Numbered from the stretch's first letter, positions 17,817-29,031 are shown. The stretch: DNA of 64,000 bases from Halorussus sp. MSC15.2 (GCF_010747475.1 NZ_VSLZ01000003.1:372001-436000), one strand, 5' to 3'. The notes: generated from the sequence alone by a model not told the origin. A program made the numbers and translations.

Positions 17817-18560
17817 ATGACCGAGATTCCCGACGACCATCCGCGCGCCGAGTCGCTCCGGACCAGACACCGAATCGAGGCGGGCGTCGAGAAGGGCATC
17901 ACCAGCAAGCAGGGTCTCATCGCGCAGGGCCGAGGCGAGGCGTACGACTACCTGCTCGGCGAGGAGACGATTCCGAGCGCCGACCGAGCGGAGCGCGCGG
18001 CCGCGGCCCGACTCCTGCTGGCCGACCACGCGGTCCTCTCGGTCAACGGCAACGTCGCGGCGCTCGTGCCGGGGGAGATGGTGGAACTGGCGGACGCGGT
18101 CGGTGCCGACCTCGAAGTGAACCTGTTCAACCGGACCGAAGAGCGCATGGCGGCCATCGCCGACCACCTCCGCGACCACGGCGCGACCGACGTGAAGGGT
18201 CTCGCGGCCGACGCCCGGATTCCGGGACTCGACCACGAGCGCGCGAAGGTGGACGAGGACGGTATCTACGACGCCGACGTGGTCCTCGTTCCGCTGGAGG
18301 ACGGCGACCGGGCCGAGGCGCTCTCGGCGATGGGCAAAACCGAAATCGTCGTGGACCTGAACCCGATGTCGCGGTCGGCCCGGGTCGCCGCCGTCCCGAT
18401 TATCGACAACATCGTCCGGGCCGTGCCGAACGTGACGAAGCACGCACGGGAGTTGCAAGACGCCTCGCGCGAGGAGTTGGAAGCCATCGTCTCGGAGTTC
18501 GACCGCGAGGCGGCGCTGGAGCAAGCAGAGCGGGCGATTCGGCAGGGCGACCTCGACTGA
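17817..18560 (+). CDS. 4-phosphopantoate-beta-alanine ligase (phosphopantothenate synthetase)
   Basis: Archaeal phosphopantothenate synthetase condenses 4-phosphopantoate with beta-alanine using ATP, the second archaea-specific CoA step. The 247-residue protein has the family N-terminus IPDDHPRAESLRTRHRIEAG with GITSKQGLIAQGRGEA, a Rossmann-like centre (VLSVNGNVAALVPGEM) and the tail segment VVDLNPMSRSARVAAVPIID. ATG at 17817 is chosen because a T-rich box (17787-17791) lies 27-28 nt upstream. A longer frame to 17649 overlaps the peptide gene and lacks family residues. It works with pantoate kinase encoded upstream. Confidence 0.93.
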   Translation: MTEIPDDHPRAESLRTRHRIEAGVEKGITSKQGLIAQGRGEAYDYLLGEETIPSADRAERAAAARLLLADHAVLSVNGNVAALVPGEMVELADAVGADLEVNLFNRTEERMAAIADHLRDHGATDVKGLAADARIPGLDHERAKVDEDGIYDADVVLVPLEDGDRAEALSAMGKTEIVVDLNPMSRSARVAAVPIIDNIVRAVPNVTKHARELQDASREELEAIVSEFDREAALEQAERAIRQGDLD

Positions 18561-18580
18561 GACGGAGCGGTTGCTACATC

Positions 18581-18587
18581 TTTTTAC
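18581..18587 (+). promoter_or_regulatory. TATA-like box before the mini-ORF and AAA ATPase
   Basis: tttttac predicts initiation near 18611, five bases before the mini-ORF ATG at 18616 and 43 bases before the ATPase GTG. Confidence 0.35.
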
Positions 18588-18615
18588 CTCTCGAACACAA
18601 CTACGTGACGATTAC

Positions 18616-18657
18616 ATGACGCTTCGAAACGCACTCCTCGGGGGGATATCGCCGTGA
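18616..18657 (+). CDS. 13-residue mini-ORF coupled to the AAA ATPase
   Basis: ATG at 18616 opens MTLRNALLGGISP and stops with TGA at 18655-18657, overlapping the ATPase start as GTGA. The predicted transcript begins just before this ATG, so the mini-ORF would be read first and the GTG reached by reinitiation. It could be a translational regulator of the ATPase. Alternatively the ATPase start may be misread and the ORF incidental. Confidence 0.35.
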   Translation: MTLRNALLGGISP

Positions 18658-21200
18658 GCGAGTACGAGGTCCGCTATATCGACCGCACGCTACCCGGACC
18701 CGAGTCGGTTCGCGACGCGCTCGCCGACGTGGACGAGGCTCTCGCCGACCAGCGACTCCTCAGACTCTGTCGCGTCCTCTATCCCGCGGTCAGGGTCCGC
18801 GTCGCGTACCGGCCGTCCGGAGACCCCGAACCGGTGGCCGCACGAATCAACGTCCTGCTCGACGGACTCGACGCGGGCCACGAACCGGACCTCGCGGCGT
18901 TCGCCGAGAAGAGCGGGTCGCCGATTCCTGTCTCGCTCGTCGGTCAGTACCGACTGGGGACTCACGCCGGTCCGGAGTCCGTGCTCCCGCTGGAGTTCGT
19001 GCGCTCGAAGCGGACCGCCACGAGCGAACTGGCCGACACCCTGCGACGGACCGACGACGACTCGGTCACCGAACTCCGGGAACGGTTCGGACTGCCCGCC
19101 GACTTCGACCCGTCGGGACCGGTCGAAATAGAGGATGCGACCAGACTCTACCTTCCGTTTTGGCTCGCCCAGTTCGGCGGTGAGACCGCGAACAGCGAGC
19201 GCGTCGTCGCCTTCCGCGACGTCGGGTGGGTCGAGACCGACGACTCCGCCCGCGAGGAGACGTGGCTCTCGGACCACGTCGCTGGCGACCCGGCGTTACT
19301 CTCGCGAGTTCGGGAAGTAGCCCGCCTCGACGACCCGACGCCGTTCGAGGAGCGCGCGCCGTCGGACACACGCGACGGGACGGAGAGTCGGCCCGCCGAC
19401 GAGACGGGGACCCGACCCGGCAAGGAGTCGCAGAGTTCGTCCGACCTGAGCGTCGGGAGAGGCGGGGCGTCCGCCGGGAACCCGCCGGAGGAGACGGACT
19501 CCGAGATAACAGTACCCGACGACGTAGAGTTGTCGGTCTCCTCGATTCTGGAGACCGACCCGGAGCGCGACTTCGCCGACGTGGGCGGCATGAGCGACCT
19601 GAAGGAGACGCTCAGGGAGTTGGTCCTAAAGCCGCTCGAAGAACCCGAGAAGTACGAGAAGTACGGACTGGGCGTCACCGACGGCGTGTTGCTGTACGGT
19701 CCGCCGGGGTGCGGAAAGACCCACGTCGCCGGAGCGCTGGCGGGCGAACTCGACCGCCACTTCCTCTCGGTCTCGCCCAGCGACCTGACCAGCAAGTGGG
19801 TCGGCGAGGCGGCCGACAACGTCGCCGACGTGTTCGCGGTCGCTCGCGCCAACGCACCGTGTCTGGTGTTCATCGACGAGATAGACGCCGTGGCCAGCGA
19901 CCGGAGCGGACGGATGACCAACACCGAACAGCAGATGGTCAACCAACTGCTGACGGAACTCGAAGGCGCGAGCGACGACGACGTGGTGGTGTTGGCCGCG
20001 ACCAATCTCGTGGAGGACGTGGACGACGCGGTGTTGCGTTCGGGCCGGTTCGACGAGCGCGTCGAAGTGACCCCGCCGGACGCCGAGGCGCGTGAGGCGA
20101 TTCTCGAGGTCCACCTCGACGGGCGGCCCACGGCGTCGGAACTCTCGCTGACGGAGGCGGTCGAGCGGACCGCGGGCTACGCCGCCAGCGACCTCGAACT
20201 CGTCGCCGAACGCGCGGCGCGGGCCGCGCTCGCGGACGACGCCGACATCGGCGAGGCGCATCTGCTCTCGGCCGCCGACGAGGTGGAGACGAGCATCGCC
20301 GGATGGCTCGACCAGTACGACGTGGCGGCGGACGTCGCGGCCGACGAGGAGGGCGTCCGACAGCCCCCGGGCGTCTCGCTGGACGCGGAGCAACTCCTCG
20401 ACGCGCCGCCGTCGCGGGACTTCACGGCCGTCCCCGGGATGACGGAGACGACCACCGCGCTCCGGGAGCGCGTCCTCGACCAACTCGAAAATCCCGAGCA
20501 GTACGAGGACTACGGCGTCGATTCACCGGACGGCGTCTTACTGTACGGCCCGCCGGAGTGCGGGAAGACCTACCTGAGCCGGGCTATCGCGGGCGAACTC
20601 GGCTGGCCGTACCTTCGCGTGACGCCACCGGCGTTGGCCGTGGAGTGGGACGGGACGCCCGAGGAGAACGTCGGGGACGCGTTCGAGGTGGCGCGAGCGA
20701 ACGCGCCCTGCGTGCTGTTCGTGGACGACCTCGACGCGCTCACGCCCGGCGGCCGAGGCGCGAGCGACCGGGGACTCTCCCACCGCCTCGCTGCCGAACT
20801 GGACGCGGCACCGCCGGAGGTGTTCGTCGTCGGGACGACCCACCTCGTCGAGGACGTCGCCGATTCGGTGTTGCACGCGGGCTGTTTCGCCGACCGCGTC
20901 GAGGTTCCGCTCCCGGACGAGGAGACCCGCGAGGCGGTCCTGCGCGAGGCGCTGGACGACCGCCTCCTCGGCGACGTGGACTGGGACGTCGTGCTCGAAG
21001 CGTCGACGGGCGACAACGTCAGCGACCTCCGGTCGGTCGCCCAGAGCGCTGCGCGAGCGGCGCTCCGGGAGGGCGAGGCGGTGACGACCGACCACCTCGT
21101 CGAGGCGCTCGACGCGGTCGGCCAGAGCGTCGCCGACTGGAGCGAACGGAATCGGTACGCCGACAGCGAGTACGGGTCGGACCTGCGGACCGTCTTCTGA
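18654..21200 (+). CDS. Two-domain AAA ATPase with degenerate second domain (Cdc48-related)
   Basis: An 848-residue ATPase starting at GTG. Residues 1-220 form a unique N-terminal domain unlike the Cdc48 N-domain. A Ser/Glu/Gly-rich linker (230-290) follows. D1 is complete: Walker A GPPGCGKT (349-356), Walker B Asp408-Glu409 in VFIDEID, and SGRFDERVEV with an arginine. D2 has Walker A GPPECGKT (632-639), but Walker B is Asp691-Asp692 (FVDDLD, Glu replaced by Asp) and the SGRFD motif is AGCFAD, so the arginine finger is absent. D2 is probably impaired in hydrolysis and may be regulatory. Substrate unfolding or remodelling is inferred from the family. A four-base GTGA overlap with a mini-ORF precedes it. 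Confidence 0.9.
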   Translation: MSEYEVRYIDRTLPGPESVRDALADVDEALADQRLLRLCRVLYPAVRVRVAYRPSGDPEPVAARINVLLDGLDAGHEPDLAAFAEKSGSPIPVSLVGQYRLGTHAGPESVLPLEFVRSKRTATSELADTLRRTDDDSVTELRERFGLPADFDPSGPVEIEDATRLYLPFWLAQFGGETANSERVVAFRDVGWVETDDSAREETWLSDHVAGDPALLSRVREVARLDDPTPFEERAPSDTRDGTESRPADETGTRPGKESQSSSDLSVGRGGASAGNPPEETDSEITVPDDVELSVSSILETDPERDFADVGGMSDLKETLRELVLKPLEEPEKYEKYGLGVTDGVLLYGPPGCGKTHVAGALAGELDRHFLSVSPSDLTSKWVGEAADNVADVFAVARANAPCLVFIDEIDAVASDRSGRMTNTEQQMVNQLLTELEGASDDDVVVLAATNLVEDVDDAVLRSGRFDERVEVTPPDAEAREAILEVHLDGRPTASELSLTEAVERTAGYAASDLELVAERAARAALADDADIGEAHLLSAADEVETSIAGWLDQYDVAADVAADEEGVRQPPGVSLDAEQLLDAPPSRDFTAVPGMTETTTALRERVLDQLENPEQYEDYGVDSPDGVLLYGPPECGKTYLSRAIAGELGWPYLRVTPPALAVEWDGTPEENVGDAFEVARANAPCVLFVDDLDALTPGGRGASDRGLSHRLAAELDAAPPEVFVVGTTHLVEDVADSVLHAGCFADRVEVPLPDEETREAVLREALDDRLLGDVDWDVVLEASTGDNVSDLRSVAQSAARAALREGEAVTTDHLVEALDAVGQSVADWSERNRYADSEYGSDLRTVF

Positions 21201-21293
21201 ACGCGACCGGACGGTAGCTTCGACTCGTCGGTATCGTGAGTATTCGTAAAAATCGCAGTACTGTGTGTCGCGTAGCGCGACGTGTTTTCCGAC

Positions 21294-22818
<1,525 letters not shown>

Positions 22819-22895
22819 CCCTTTTTACTTCGTCGGGTTTCCCCGCTCGTTTTACTCGCTTCGGGAACCCTCCTCGTGAAATCGGGAAAACCTCC

Positions 22896-22945
22896 CGGAC
22901 GCTCGCTTCGCTCGCGTCCGTGAACCGCGCGCCGACGGCGCGCGG
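22896..22945. terminator. Two strong hairpins between convergent thi4 and SagB-like genes
   Basis: First hairpin: stem cggacgc / gcgtccg (22896-22920). Second: a perfect 9-bp stem ccgcgcgcc / ggcgcgcgg with loop gac (22925-22945). They fill the gap between converging genes and probably act as a two-way 3' boundary; the thi4 side is also T-rich (cttttta after the stop). Confidence 0.5.
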
Positions 22946-22974
22946 ACGCTGCGATTAGAGGCGAAACGCCCGCA

Positions 22975-24543
22975 TCAGTCCCCGGCCACGCCCAGCACGA
23001 ACAGCGTCGTCGAGGTCTGGCTCTCGGCGCGCGGCGAGAGGAACTCGGTCACCTCGTCGTCGAAGAACGTCAGGCCCGTGCCGCCGAGCGGACGGTGGGC
23101 GTAGGTCGCCAGATAGAACCGGCCGAGTACGACGCCCGCCTCCAGTTGCGCCAGACGGTAGCCCCGGTCTCCCGCTTTCTCGACCACCGCATCGACGTCC
23201 GTCATGCAATAGACGTTGACGTGGGCGTCGCCGGCCCACTCCTGACCGAGCGCCAGACGGGTCTGGTCCCGACTCGTCGCGTCGCCCAGTCGCTCCAGCG
23301 CCCCCTCGTCGGGGTGGAACTGGTAGCTCCCGTCCGGCACGTCCTCGACGTCGGTCGCGAGAACGTACACGTCGTTGAACCGGAGACTCGACGCGTCGCC
23401 CGCGTTCCAGTCGCCCGGAACCCCCCGCGTCGCCCGGTCGAGGACGGTCCCGAGCTTTCGCCTGCTCAGCGGTTCGTCGGCGAACTCCCGGCAGGAGCGA
23501 CGGCGTCGGATGGCGTTCCACAGCGGCCGCGCCACCTCCGTCTCGTAATCGACCGGGTCGAGCGGGACGCGCTCGCCGTCGCCCGGCGAGACGCTGCCGA
23601 CCGGACCGGCCTCGCGAACGCGGTCGCGCCACGCCGTCGCCGACTCACCGTCCGAGAGGGTGCTCTCCGCCCACGCCTCGTGCGGGAGGTCGTGCGAGCG
23701 GTCGTGGTCGGGGTGCGAAACGGTCTCGGGTTCGACGGGGTCGACTGCCGGCGATTCGCTCGCGGACGAGTCGCCGACCGACGCGCCCCGCCCGACCGAG
23801 ACGAGTTCGAGCGGGGCTTCGGTCTCGGGGGCGACGCCGAGCAGGTCGGCGACAGAACGGTCGTCGAACCCCGTCACGACCGACGCGGGCAGGTCGAAGG
23901 CGTGGGCGGTCCCGAGCAGGTTGGCGAGAACGGTCCCCGAGTCCCAGAACGCGTGACGGTAGGTTCGCTCGCGGTACTTCCACGCGTTGCGCCACCACTC
24001 GGAGGTGACCGCGACGGTGACCGGCGCGTCCCCGACGCCGGCGCCGGGACCGGCCGCGTCCGCGAGCGCTCCCCGGTAGTCCCCTTCGCGCAACACGTCC
24101 AGCGAGAACGTCTTGGGGTCGAAGTGGTAGACGCCGGCGTCGAGACCGTCGAGGTCGGCGCAGACGACGTAGGCGTCGGCGTGGTGGAGATTGCCGGTAC
24201 AGGACGCCGTCCGGTAGTACATCGGGTGGGCGACCTCGTCGGCCGGATGGGCGCTCTCGGCTTTGATGCCCGCGGCGTAGTAACACAGCGACGCCACGGT
24301 TACGGCGTCTACCGGGTCACGTACGGTCTGGTCGGTCCCGTCGAGCGGGTCGGCGTCGGTCTCTGCGACGACCGACAGCGCCGGGAGGACGGGCGCGCGG
24401 ACTCCCGGAAGCGACTCGCCCGGTCGGTCGCGGAAGGATTTGAAGGGCCGGGGCATCGTCTCGAAGTCGAGTTCCAAGTCCGGGTTCGGGAAGTCGCTCG
24501 TGGCGTGTTTCGTGCGTTCGTGGTACTCGGGAGCGCGGACCAT
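22975..24543 (-). CDS. Tandem nitroreductase, SagB/ThcOx-like flavoprotein
   Basis: A 522-residue protein made of two nitroreductase-fold halves. The first (about 60-270) contains VASLCYYAAGIKAES, GNLHHADAYVV and TYRHAFWDSGTVLANLLGTA, typical of SagB/ThcOx FMN oxidases. The second (about 335-520) starts RRRSCREFADEPLSRRKLG and contains YRLAQLEAGVVLGRFYLAT. SagB enzymes oxidise azolines in modified peptides. Stand-alone duplicated forms like this are seen in archaea without peptide-modifying partners, and none is adjacent here. The substrate is unknown. The start is leaderless, with a box cctaagt-like on the minus strand near 24570. Confidence 0.85.
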   Translation of the reverse strand: MVRAPEYHERTKHATSDFPNPDLELDFETMPRPFKSFRDRPGESLPGVRAPVLPALSVVAETDADPLDGTDQTVRDPVDAVTVASLCYYAAGIKAESAHPADEVAHPMYYRTASCTGNLHHADAYVVCADLDGLDAGVYHFDPKTFSLDVLREGDYRGALADAAGPGAGVGDAPVTVAVTSEWWRNAWKYRERTYRHAFWDSGTVLANLLGTAHAFDLPASVVTGFDDRSVADLLGVAPETEAPLELVSVGRGASVGDSSASESPAVDPVEPETVSHPDHDRSHDLPHEAWAESTLSDGESATAWRDRVREAGPVGSVSPGDGERVPLDPVDYETEVARPLWNAIRRRRSCREFADEPLSRRKLGTVLDRATRGVPGDWNAGDASSLRFNDVYVLATDVEDVPDGSYQFHPDEGALERLGDATSRDQTRLALGQEWAGDAHVNVYCMTDVDAVVEKAGDRGYRLAQLEAGVVLGRFYLATYAHRPLGGTGLTFFDDEVTEFLSPRAESQTSTTLFVLGVAGD

Positions 24544-24632
24544 GTGACGTCAGTTACTTCCAATCGACACTTAGGGGTTGCCGTGGTTCGGGGAACCGCA
24601 ACATGTTTCTCCCGGTGGTACAACCCACGAAT

Positions 24633-25430
24633 ATGGCCGAGACGGTGACTGTCTACCGCGCGCCTACCGCCGTCGCGGACGCCGACGCAATCGCCAGTTG
24701 GCTCCGCGACCGACTCCCCGGAGGTGACGACGGCGACCCCGAAGTTCGAGTCCGCGACCGCTTTCTGGACGTCCACCGGAACGAAGGCGACGCCGACTCC
24801 GAGACCCTCGCCGAGCGGTTCGCCGACGCGCGAGTCCTCTCGCCGCACGAGCGCGAGACCGGCAACACGATGCTGGGCATCGTTCGGTACGAGGAGCGGG
24901 CGCTCGACCACCCCGAGCGCGAGGGCGGCGTCCTCTACGACGGCGTGGCGGTCCAGCGCGCGCTGAACGACGCGATTCCCGAGGACGAGCGTCCCCTCGA
25001 CCACCTCCACGTCGCCCTGCTCGACCGCGCGGTCGGCACGTGGGGCGACCACGACGGCCGGTGGCACAAGCGCGTGAACGTCCTCGGACAACCCGCGCTC
25101 GTCTCGGTGCCGGGTCTGTACGAAGCGCCCGCCAAGCCAGAGGAGTACTACGAGGAGAAGCAGAAACACGCGCTGGTCTCGGGCGACACCCCGCCGCGCG
25201 AAGTGCTGGAGAACGAGGTCGAGGGCGAGTTTCTGGTCGAGGACGACCCGCGGACGACCGAGGCGCTGAAGGGGTACGTGCTGCAGGCGGTCCACTGCTG
25301 GCGGACCGGCGAGACCTTCTGCGAGGAGTCAGGGTGCCGGCTCTCGAACCCCCACCGACAACCGGGCGTGGTCGAGGCGCAACTGCGGGACCCCGAGTTC
25401 TGCGACAAGCACGCCGAGCTGTACGGGTAA
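24633..25430 (+). CDS. Haloarchaeal putative metallopeptidase (DUF6775-like)
   Basis: A 265-residue protein starting MAETVTVYRAP. It has a conserved central part with ARVLSPHERETGNTMLGI, LDHLHVALLDRAVGTWGDHDGRWHKR and LVSVPGLYEAPAKPEEYY, and a Cys-containing tail (FCEESGCRL ... FCDKHAELYG) that could bind zinc. I recall this family as DUF6775, a putative metallopeptidase; the name is from memory and no HExxH motif is obvious. The ATG at 24633 is preferred over one at 24603 because a T-rich box lies 27 nt before it. Function unproven. Confidence 0.8.
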   Translation: MAETVTVYRAPTAVADADAIASWLRDRLPGGDDGDPEVRVRDRFLDVHRNEGDADSETLAERFADARVLSPHERETGNTMLGIVRYEERALDHPEREGGVLYDGVAVQRALNDAIPEDERPLDHLHVALLDRAVGTWGDHDGRWHKRVNVLGQPALVSVPGLYEAPAKPEEYYEEKQKHALVSGDTPPREVLENEVEGEFLVEDDPRTTEALKGYVLQAVHCWRTGETFCEESGCRLSNPHRQPGVVEAQLRDPEFCDKHAELYG

Positions 25431-25506
25431 TCGTCTGCCGTCACTCGCGCCAACCGACCGCAGCGAGTTCTCGCTGGCGAGCGTTCCGCATGCGGGCGCG
25501 GCCTCT

Positions 25507-25522
25507 GACAGACCGGCCTGTC
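25507..25522. repeat. Palindromic motif, copy 1 (near-perfect)
   Basis: gacagaccggcctgtc, a palindrome with one mismatched pair. It matches a perfect copy at 53536-53551 at 15 of 16 bases. It lies in the gap between converging genes, so it could be part of a 3'-end signal or a factor-binding site. Confidence 0.4.
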
Positions 25523-25694
25523 TGATAGCGCCGGTTTACACCGGTGGCCGGCTAGCGTCGAACCGGCGGCGTCGTGACTCCGGCAGTCAGTATCCGTCGT
25601 CCGGGGCTGGTATCCCCGACCACTACCCCAAACTGGACTTCTCCTGCGGTGCGGAATCGGCGCGGTCGAATCCCAGAGAGACGGCGAGCGGCGG

Positions 25695-26378
25695 CTACCC
25701 GATTCTTCCGCCGGTAATTCGGACCACGCCGAGCGCGTGTTCGGTGTGTGTCGTCTCGTCGGCGCGCTCCCGGAGCGCCCGGCGGGCCGCCGCGACCCGT
25801 TCGTCGAGGACGGTCCACGGAGCGGCCTCGTACGCCTCGACGCCGCTGGGCGACGAGGCGACGACGAGTCCCCGAAACGCCCGGTTCACGGGCCACCCGA
25901 ACCACCGCGACGTCTGGGCGGCGTCGAGCAACGCGAGGCGGCCGCCCGGCGCGAGCGAGTCAGCCCACCGGTTTACGGCCGCCTCGGGGTCGGCCAGCAT
26001 CCCCACGACGAACGTGGCGAGGACGGCGTCGGGGTCCTCGCGGAACGCCACGTCGGTAGCGTCGGCGCGGACGCAGTGGACGTTCCGCCAACCCTCCCGC
26101 TCGATTCGGTCACGAGCGCGCGTGAGCATCCCCTGCGTGAAGTCCACGCCGACGACTCGGCCCTCGGGACCGACGCGCTCGCGGAGGTGCGGGAAGTTCG
26201 CGCCCGTGCCACACCCCATCTCGACCACGGTGTCGCCGGGGGCGAGCGCGAGCGCGTCCGCGGCCCGGGCGCGGAGTCGCCCGAGTCCGGGCGTCGCGCG
26301 TGCGAGCAAGTCGTAGAAGTCGGCCCACCGCCCGTAGAATTGCTGCGCCGCGGTCGTCGCGTCTGTCGCCATAGCCAC
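25695..26378 (-). CDS. Class I SAM-dependent methyltransferase
   Basis: A 227-residue UbiE/Methyltransf_11-like enzyme. The SAM-binding motif I is VVEMGCGTGANFPHL (about 50-64), motif post-I VVGVDFTQGML, and motif II in DAVLATFVVGML. The N-terminal FYGRWADFYDLLARATPG is common in quinone and lipid methyltransferases. The acceptor is unknown. Start at 26378, with a second in-frame ATG two codons later. It is divergent from the Htr transducer gene. Confidence 0.9.
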   Translation of the reverse strand: MAMATDATTAAQQFYGRWADFYDLLARATPGLGRLRARAADALALAPGDTVVEMGCGTGANFPHLRERVGPEGRVVGVDFTQGMLTRARDRIEREGWRNVHCVRADATDVAFREDPDAVLATFVVGMLADPEAAVNRWADSLAPGGRLALLDAAQTSRWFGWPVNRAFRGLVVASSPSGVEAYEAAPWTVLDERVAAARRALRERADETTHTEHALGVVRITGGRIG

Positions 26379-26542
26379 GCCCTACCACCTCCGGCGACAA
26401 AACGACTGAGGTCCGGACCCGCGCCGCACGACCGTGTACCGAGATGAACGAACACCGCCCCGATTGGCACATAACTCCCGATACGTAGCGTTAATCCCCG
26501 ATATTATAGATACATTTAACTATATTCCCTATATAAACTCAG

Positions 26543-26549
26543 GTTTTAA
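26543..26549 (+). promoter_or_regulatory. TATA-like box of the Htr transducer
   Basis: gttttaa is centred about 29 nt before the ATG at 26576, in an A/T-rich stretch (26500-26550) that also holds atataaa at 26531. Confidence 0.35.
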
Positions 26550-26575
26550 TACTCTCTGTGAGACACGTCCGCTCG

Positions 26576-29031
26576 ATGAGAGATACCGACGGGTGGTTCC
26601 GGCGCGCCGACGCGGCAGACGTCGTTCCCGACTGGGTACGGAAACGACACGCCCGCAAGTTCTTCGTCGGCGCGCTGGTGGTCATGCTGGTAACCGGGAC
26701 CGTCGGTGCGCTCGGTTACGTGACCACCCAGCAGCGACTGGAGTCGCAGGTCCAGCGCCAACTCACCTCGACCGCGGAGTTACAGGCCGACGGACTCGAC
26801 GGATGGATAGACGGGCTAGAGCGACAGACCAAGACGCTCTCGCAGGCCAAGCAGTTCCAGAACGGCGACGTGGACGAGATAGGACTCTACCTGCTGGGCC
26901 AGCAGAACTCGCTGAGCGAGGCGGTCGTCGCAGTCCACTACGTGGAAGCGCGGTCGGGCGACGTGCTGGCGAGTACGTCCCGCGACGTGGTCGGGCGGAA
27001 CATGAGCGACCTCGGAGCGACGTGGGACGCCGAGACCATCGACGCAGAGACGAATCACCCCTCGGCCGTCCACGTCACCAACGACTCGTACGCGAGTCCC
27101 GTCTCCGGGGAGCGAACTATCGCGTTCGTGAGTTCGCCGCCGAAGAACACCGAACACGCCGTGGTCGTCGTCGCGAGTCTGACCGAGCGGGCGGGAGACT
27201 TCCACCAGACCATCGACGGCGGCGAGACGCTAGTCGTGGACGGGACCGGTGAAACGGTTCTCGACAGCGGTCAGAACGGCACGCAGGGCGACTTCGACGA
27301 GACCGCCATCGCCGCGAACGCCACCGCCGAGGGGGCCGGACTGACGACCGCCGGAACGTCGGTCGTCGGGTACGCCCCGGTCGATGAAACCGACTGGGTC
27401 GTGTTGACTCACGTCCCGACCGCGACCGCCTACGCCATGCGCGACAGCGTCGGAACGACGCTGCTCGCGATGGTACTGGCGACCCTCGCGGTACTGGGCG
27501 TCGCCGCGGTCGGGTTCGGGCGAACCCAGACTCGGACGCTCCAAGACCTCACCGAGACGGCCGAGCAGATGCAGCGGGGCAACCTCGACGCCGACCTCCG
27601 GACCGACCGAATCGACGAGTTCGGCCGACTCTACGACGCCTTCGGCGCGATGCAGAACTCGCTCCGCGAACAGATAGACAGCGCAGAGACCGCCCGGAGC
27701 GAGGCCGAGCGCGCCAGAGACGAGGCAGAGCGGGCCAAGCGAGAAGTCGACGCCGAGCGTCGGGAGGCCGAGCGCCTCCGCGACCACCTCGAAACGACGG
27801 CCGCGGAGTACGGCGACGCGATGGCCGCGTGCGCCGACGGCGACCTGACCCGCCGGTTGGACGAGGACGCCGAAAGCGACGCGCTGGCCGAGGTCGCCCG
27901 GGCGTTCAACGCGATGCTCGACGAGTGGGAGACCACTCTGCGGTCGGTGCGGACGTTCGGCGAGACGGTCGCCGACGAGAGCGAACTCGTGGACGAGACA
28001 GTCGCGGACGTGACCGAGACCAGCGCCGACGTGAGCGAGTCGGTCCAGCGGATATCCGAGGGCGCGTCCGACCAGCGCGACCACCTCCGGTCGGTGGTCG
28101 GCGAGATGAACGACCTGACGGCGACGGTCGAGCGAGTATCGACCGCCGCCGACGACGCCGCCGACCGGGCCGACCGCGTGGCCCGCGACAGCGAGGACGG
28201 CCGCGAGTCGGCCGCCGCCGCGATGCGGGAACTCGCCGAAATCGAGACCCAGACCGAGCGAACCGTCGCGGCGGTCGAACAGTTGAACGACCTCGTGGCC
28301 GACATCGAGAACGTGACCCGGCTCATCACCGACATCGCCGACCAGACCAACCTGCTCGCGCTCAACGCCTCCATCGAGGCCGCCGCGCGGGCGAGGCCGG
28401 AGACGGCTTCGCGGTGGTCGCCGAGGAGGTGAAGGAACTGGCCGAACAGACCCGGGACGCGACCGGAGACATCGAGTCGGCCATCGACCGCGTGCGCGAC
28501 CAGACCGACGACGCCGTCGCAGACATCCGCGAGACCCGCCGGAAGGTGTCCGAGGGAACCGAGACCGTCGCCGACGCGGTCGAGGCCTTCGAGGCGGTCG
28601 CCGACGGCGTGGCCGAGACGAACGCTGACATTCAGGAGGTGAGCGCCGCGACGGAACGACAGGCAGAGTCCGCCCGGGAAGTCGTCTCGATGGTGGAAGA
28701 GGTGGCGGCCATCGGCGAGGAGACGACCGCAGAGACCCAGACCGTCGCGGCCGCGGCCGAGGAGCAGACCGCGGCGCTCGCCGACGCCGCCGACAGCGTG
28801 ACCGCGCTCGCCGACCGCGCCGACGAACTGAACGCCGTCCTCGACTCGTTCGACGTCGAGACCGCGGCGAGGACCAGCGACAGGGGCGAAACCGAATCGG
28901 ACGGGGACGCGACCGAACTCGCGTTACCCGACGCCGACGACGCCGGAAGGGACGGCGACCGCGACCCGGACGCGGATTCGGAGGCGGACCGAGATTCCGA
29001 GGCGGACGACGGACTCACGCACTCGACCTGA
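26576..29031 (+). pseudogene. Htr methyl-accepting transducer, frameshifted at the signalling tip
   Basis: A membrane chemoreceptor: TM1 (about residues 28-50, FFVGALVVMLVTGTVGALGYV), an extracellular Cache-like domain (to about 295, closing VDETDWVVLTHVP), TM2 (LLAMVLATLAVLGVAAVGFG), HAMP and the MA signalling domain. At the hairpin tip IADQTNLLALNASIEAA the frame breaks between 28384 and 28385. Adding one C gives the universal tip continuation (ARAGEAGDGFAVVAEEV), and the rest runs in the new frame to 29031. The first frame ends at 28432. The loss sits in a CG-rich gccgccgcg context, so a read error is likely. The ligand is unknown; a PRC-barrel gene follows. Confidence 0.9.
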
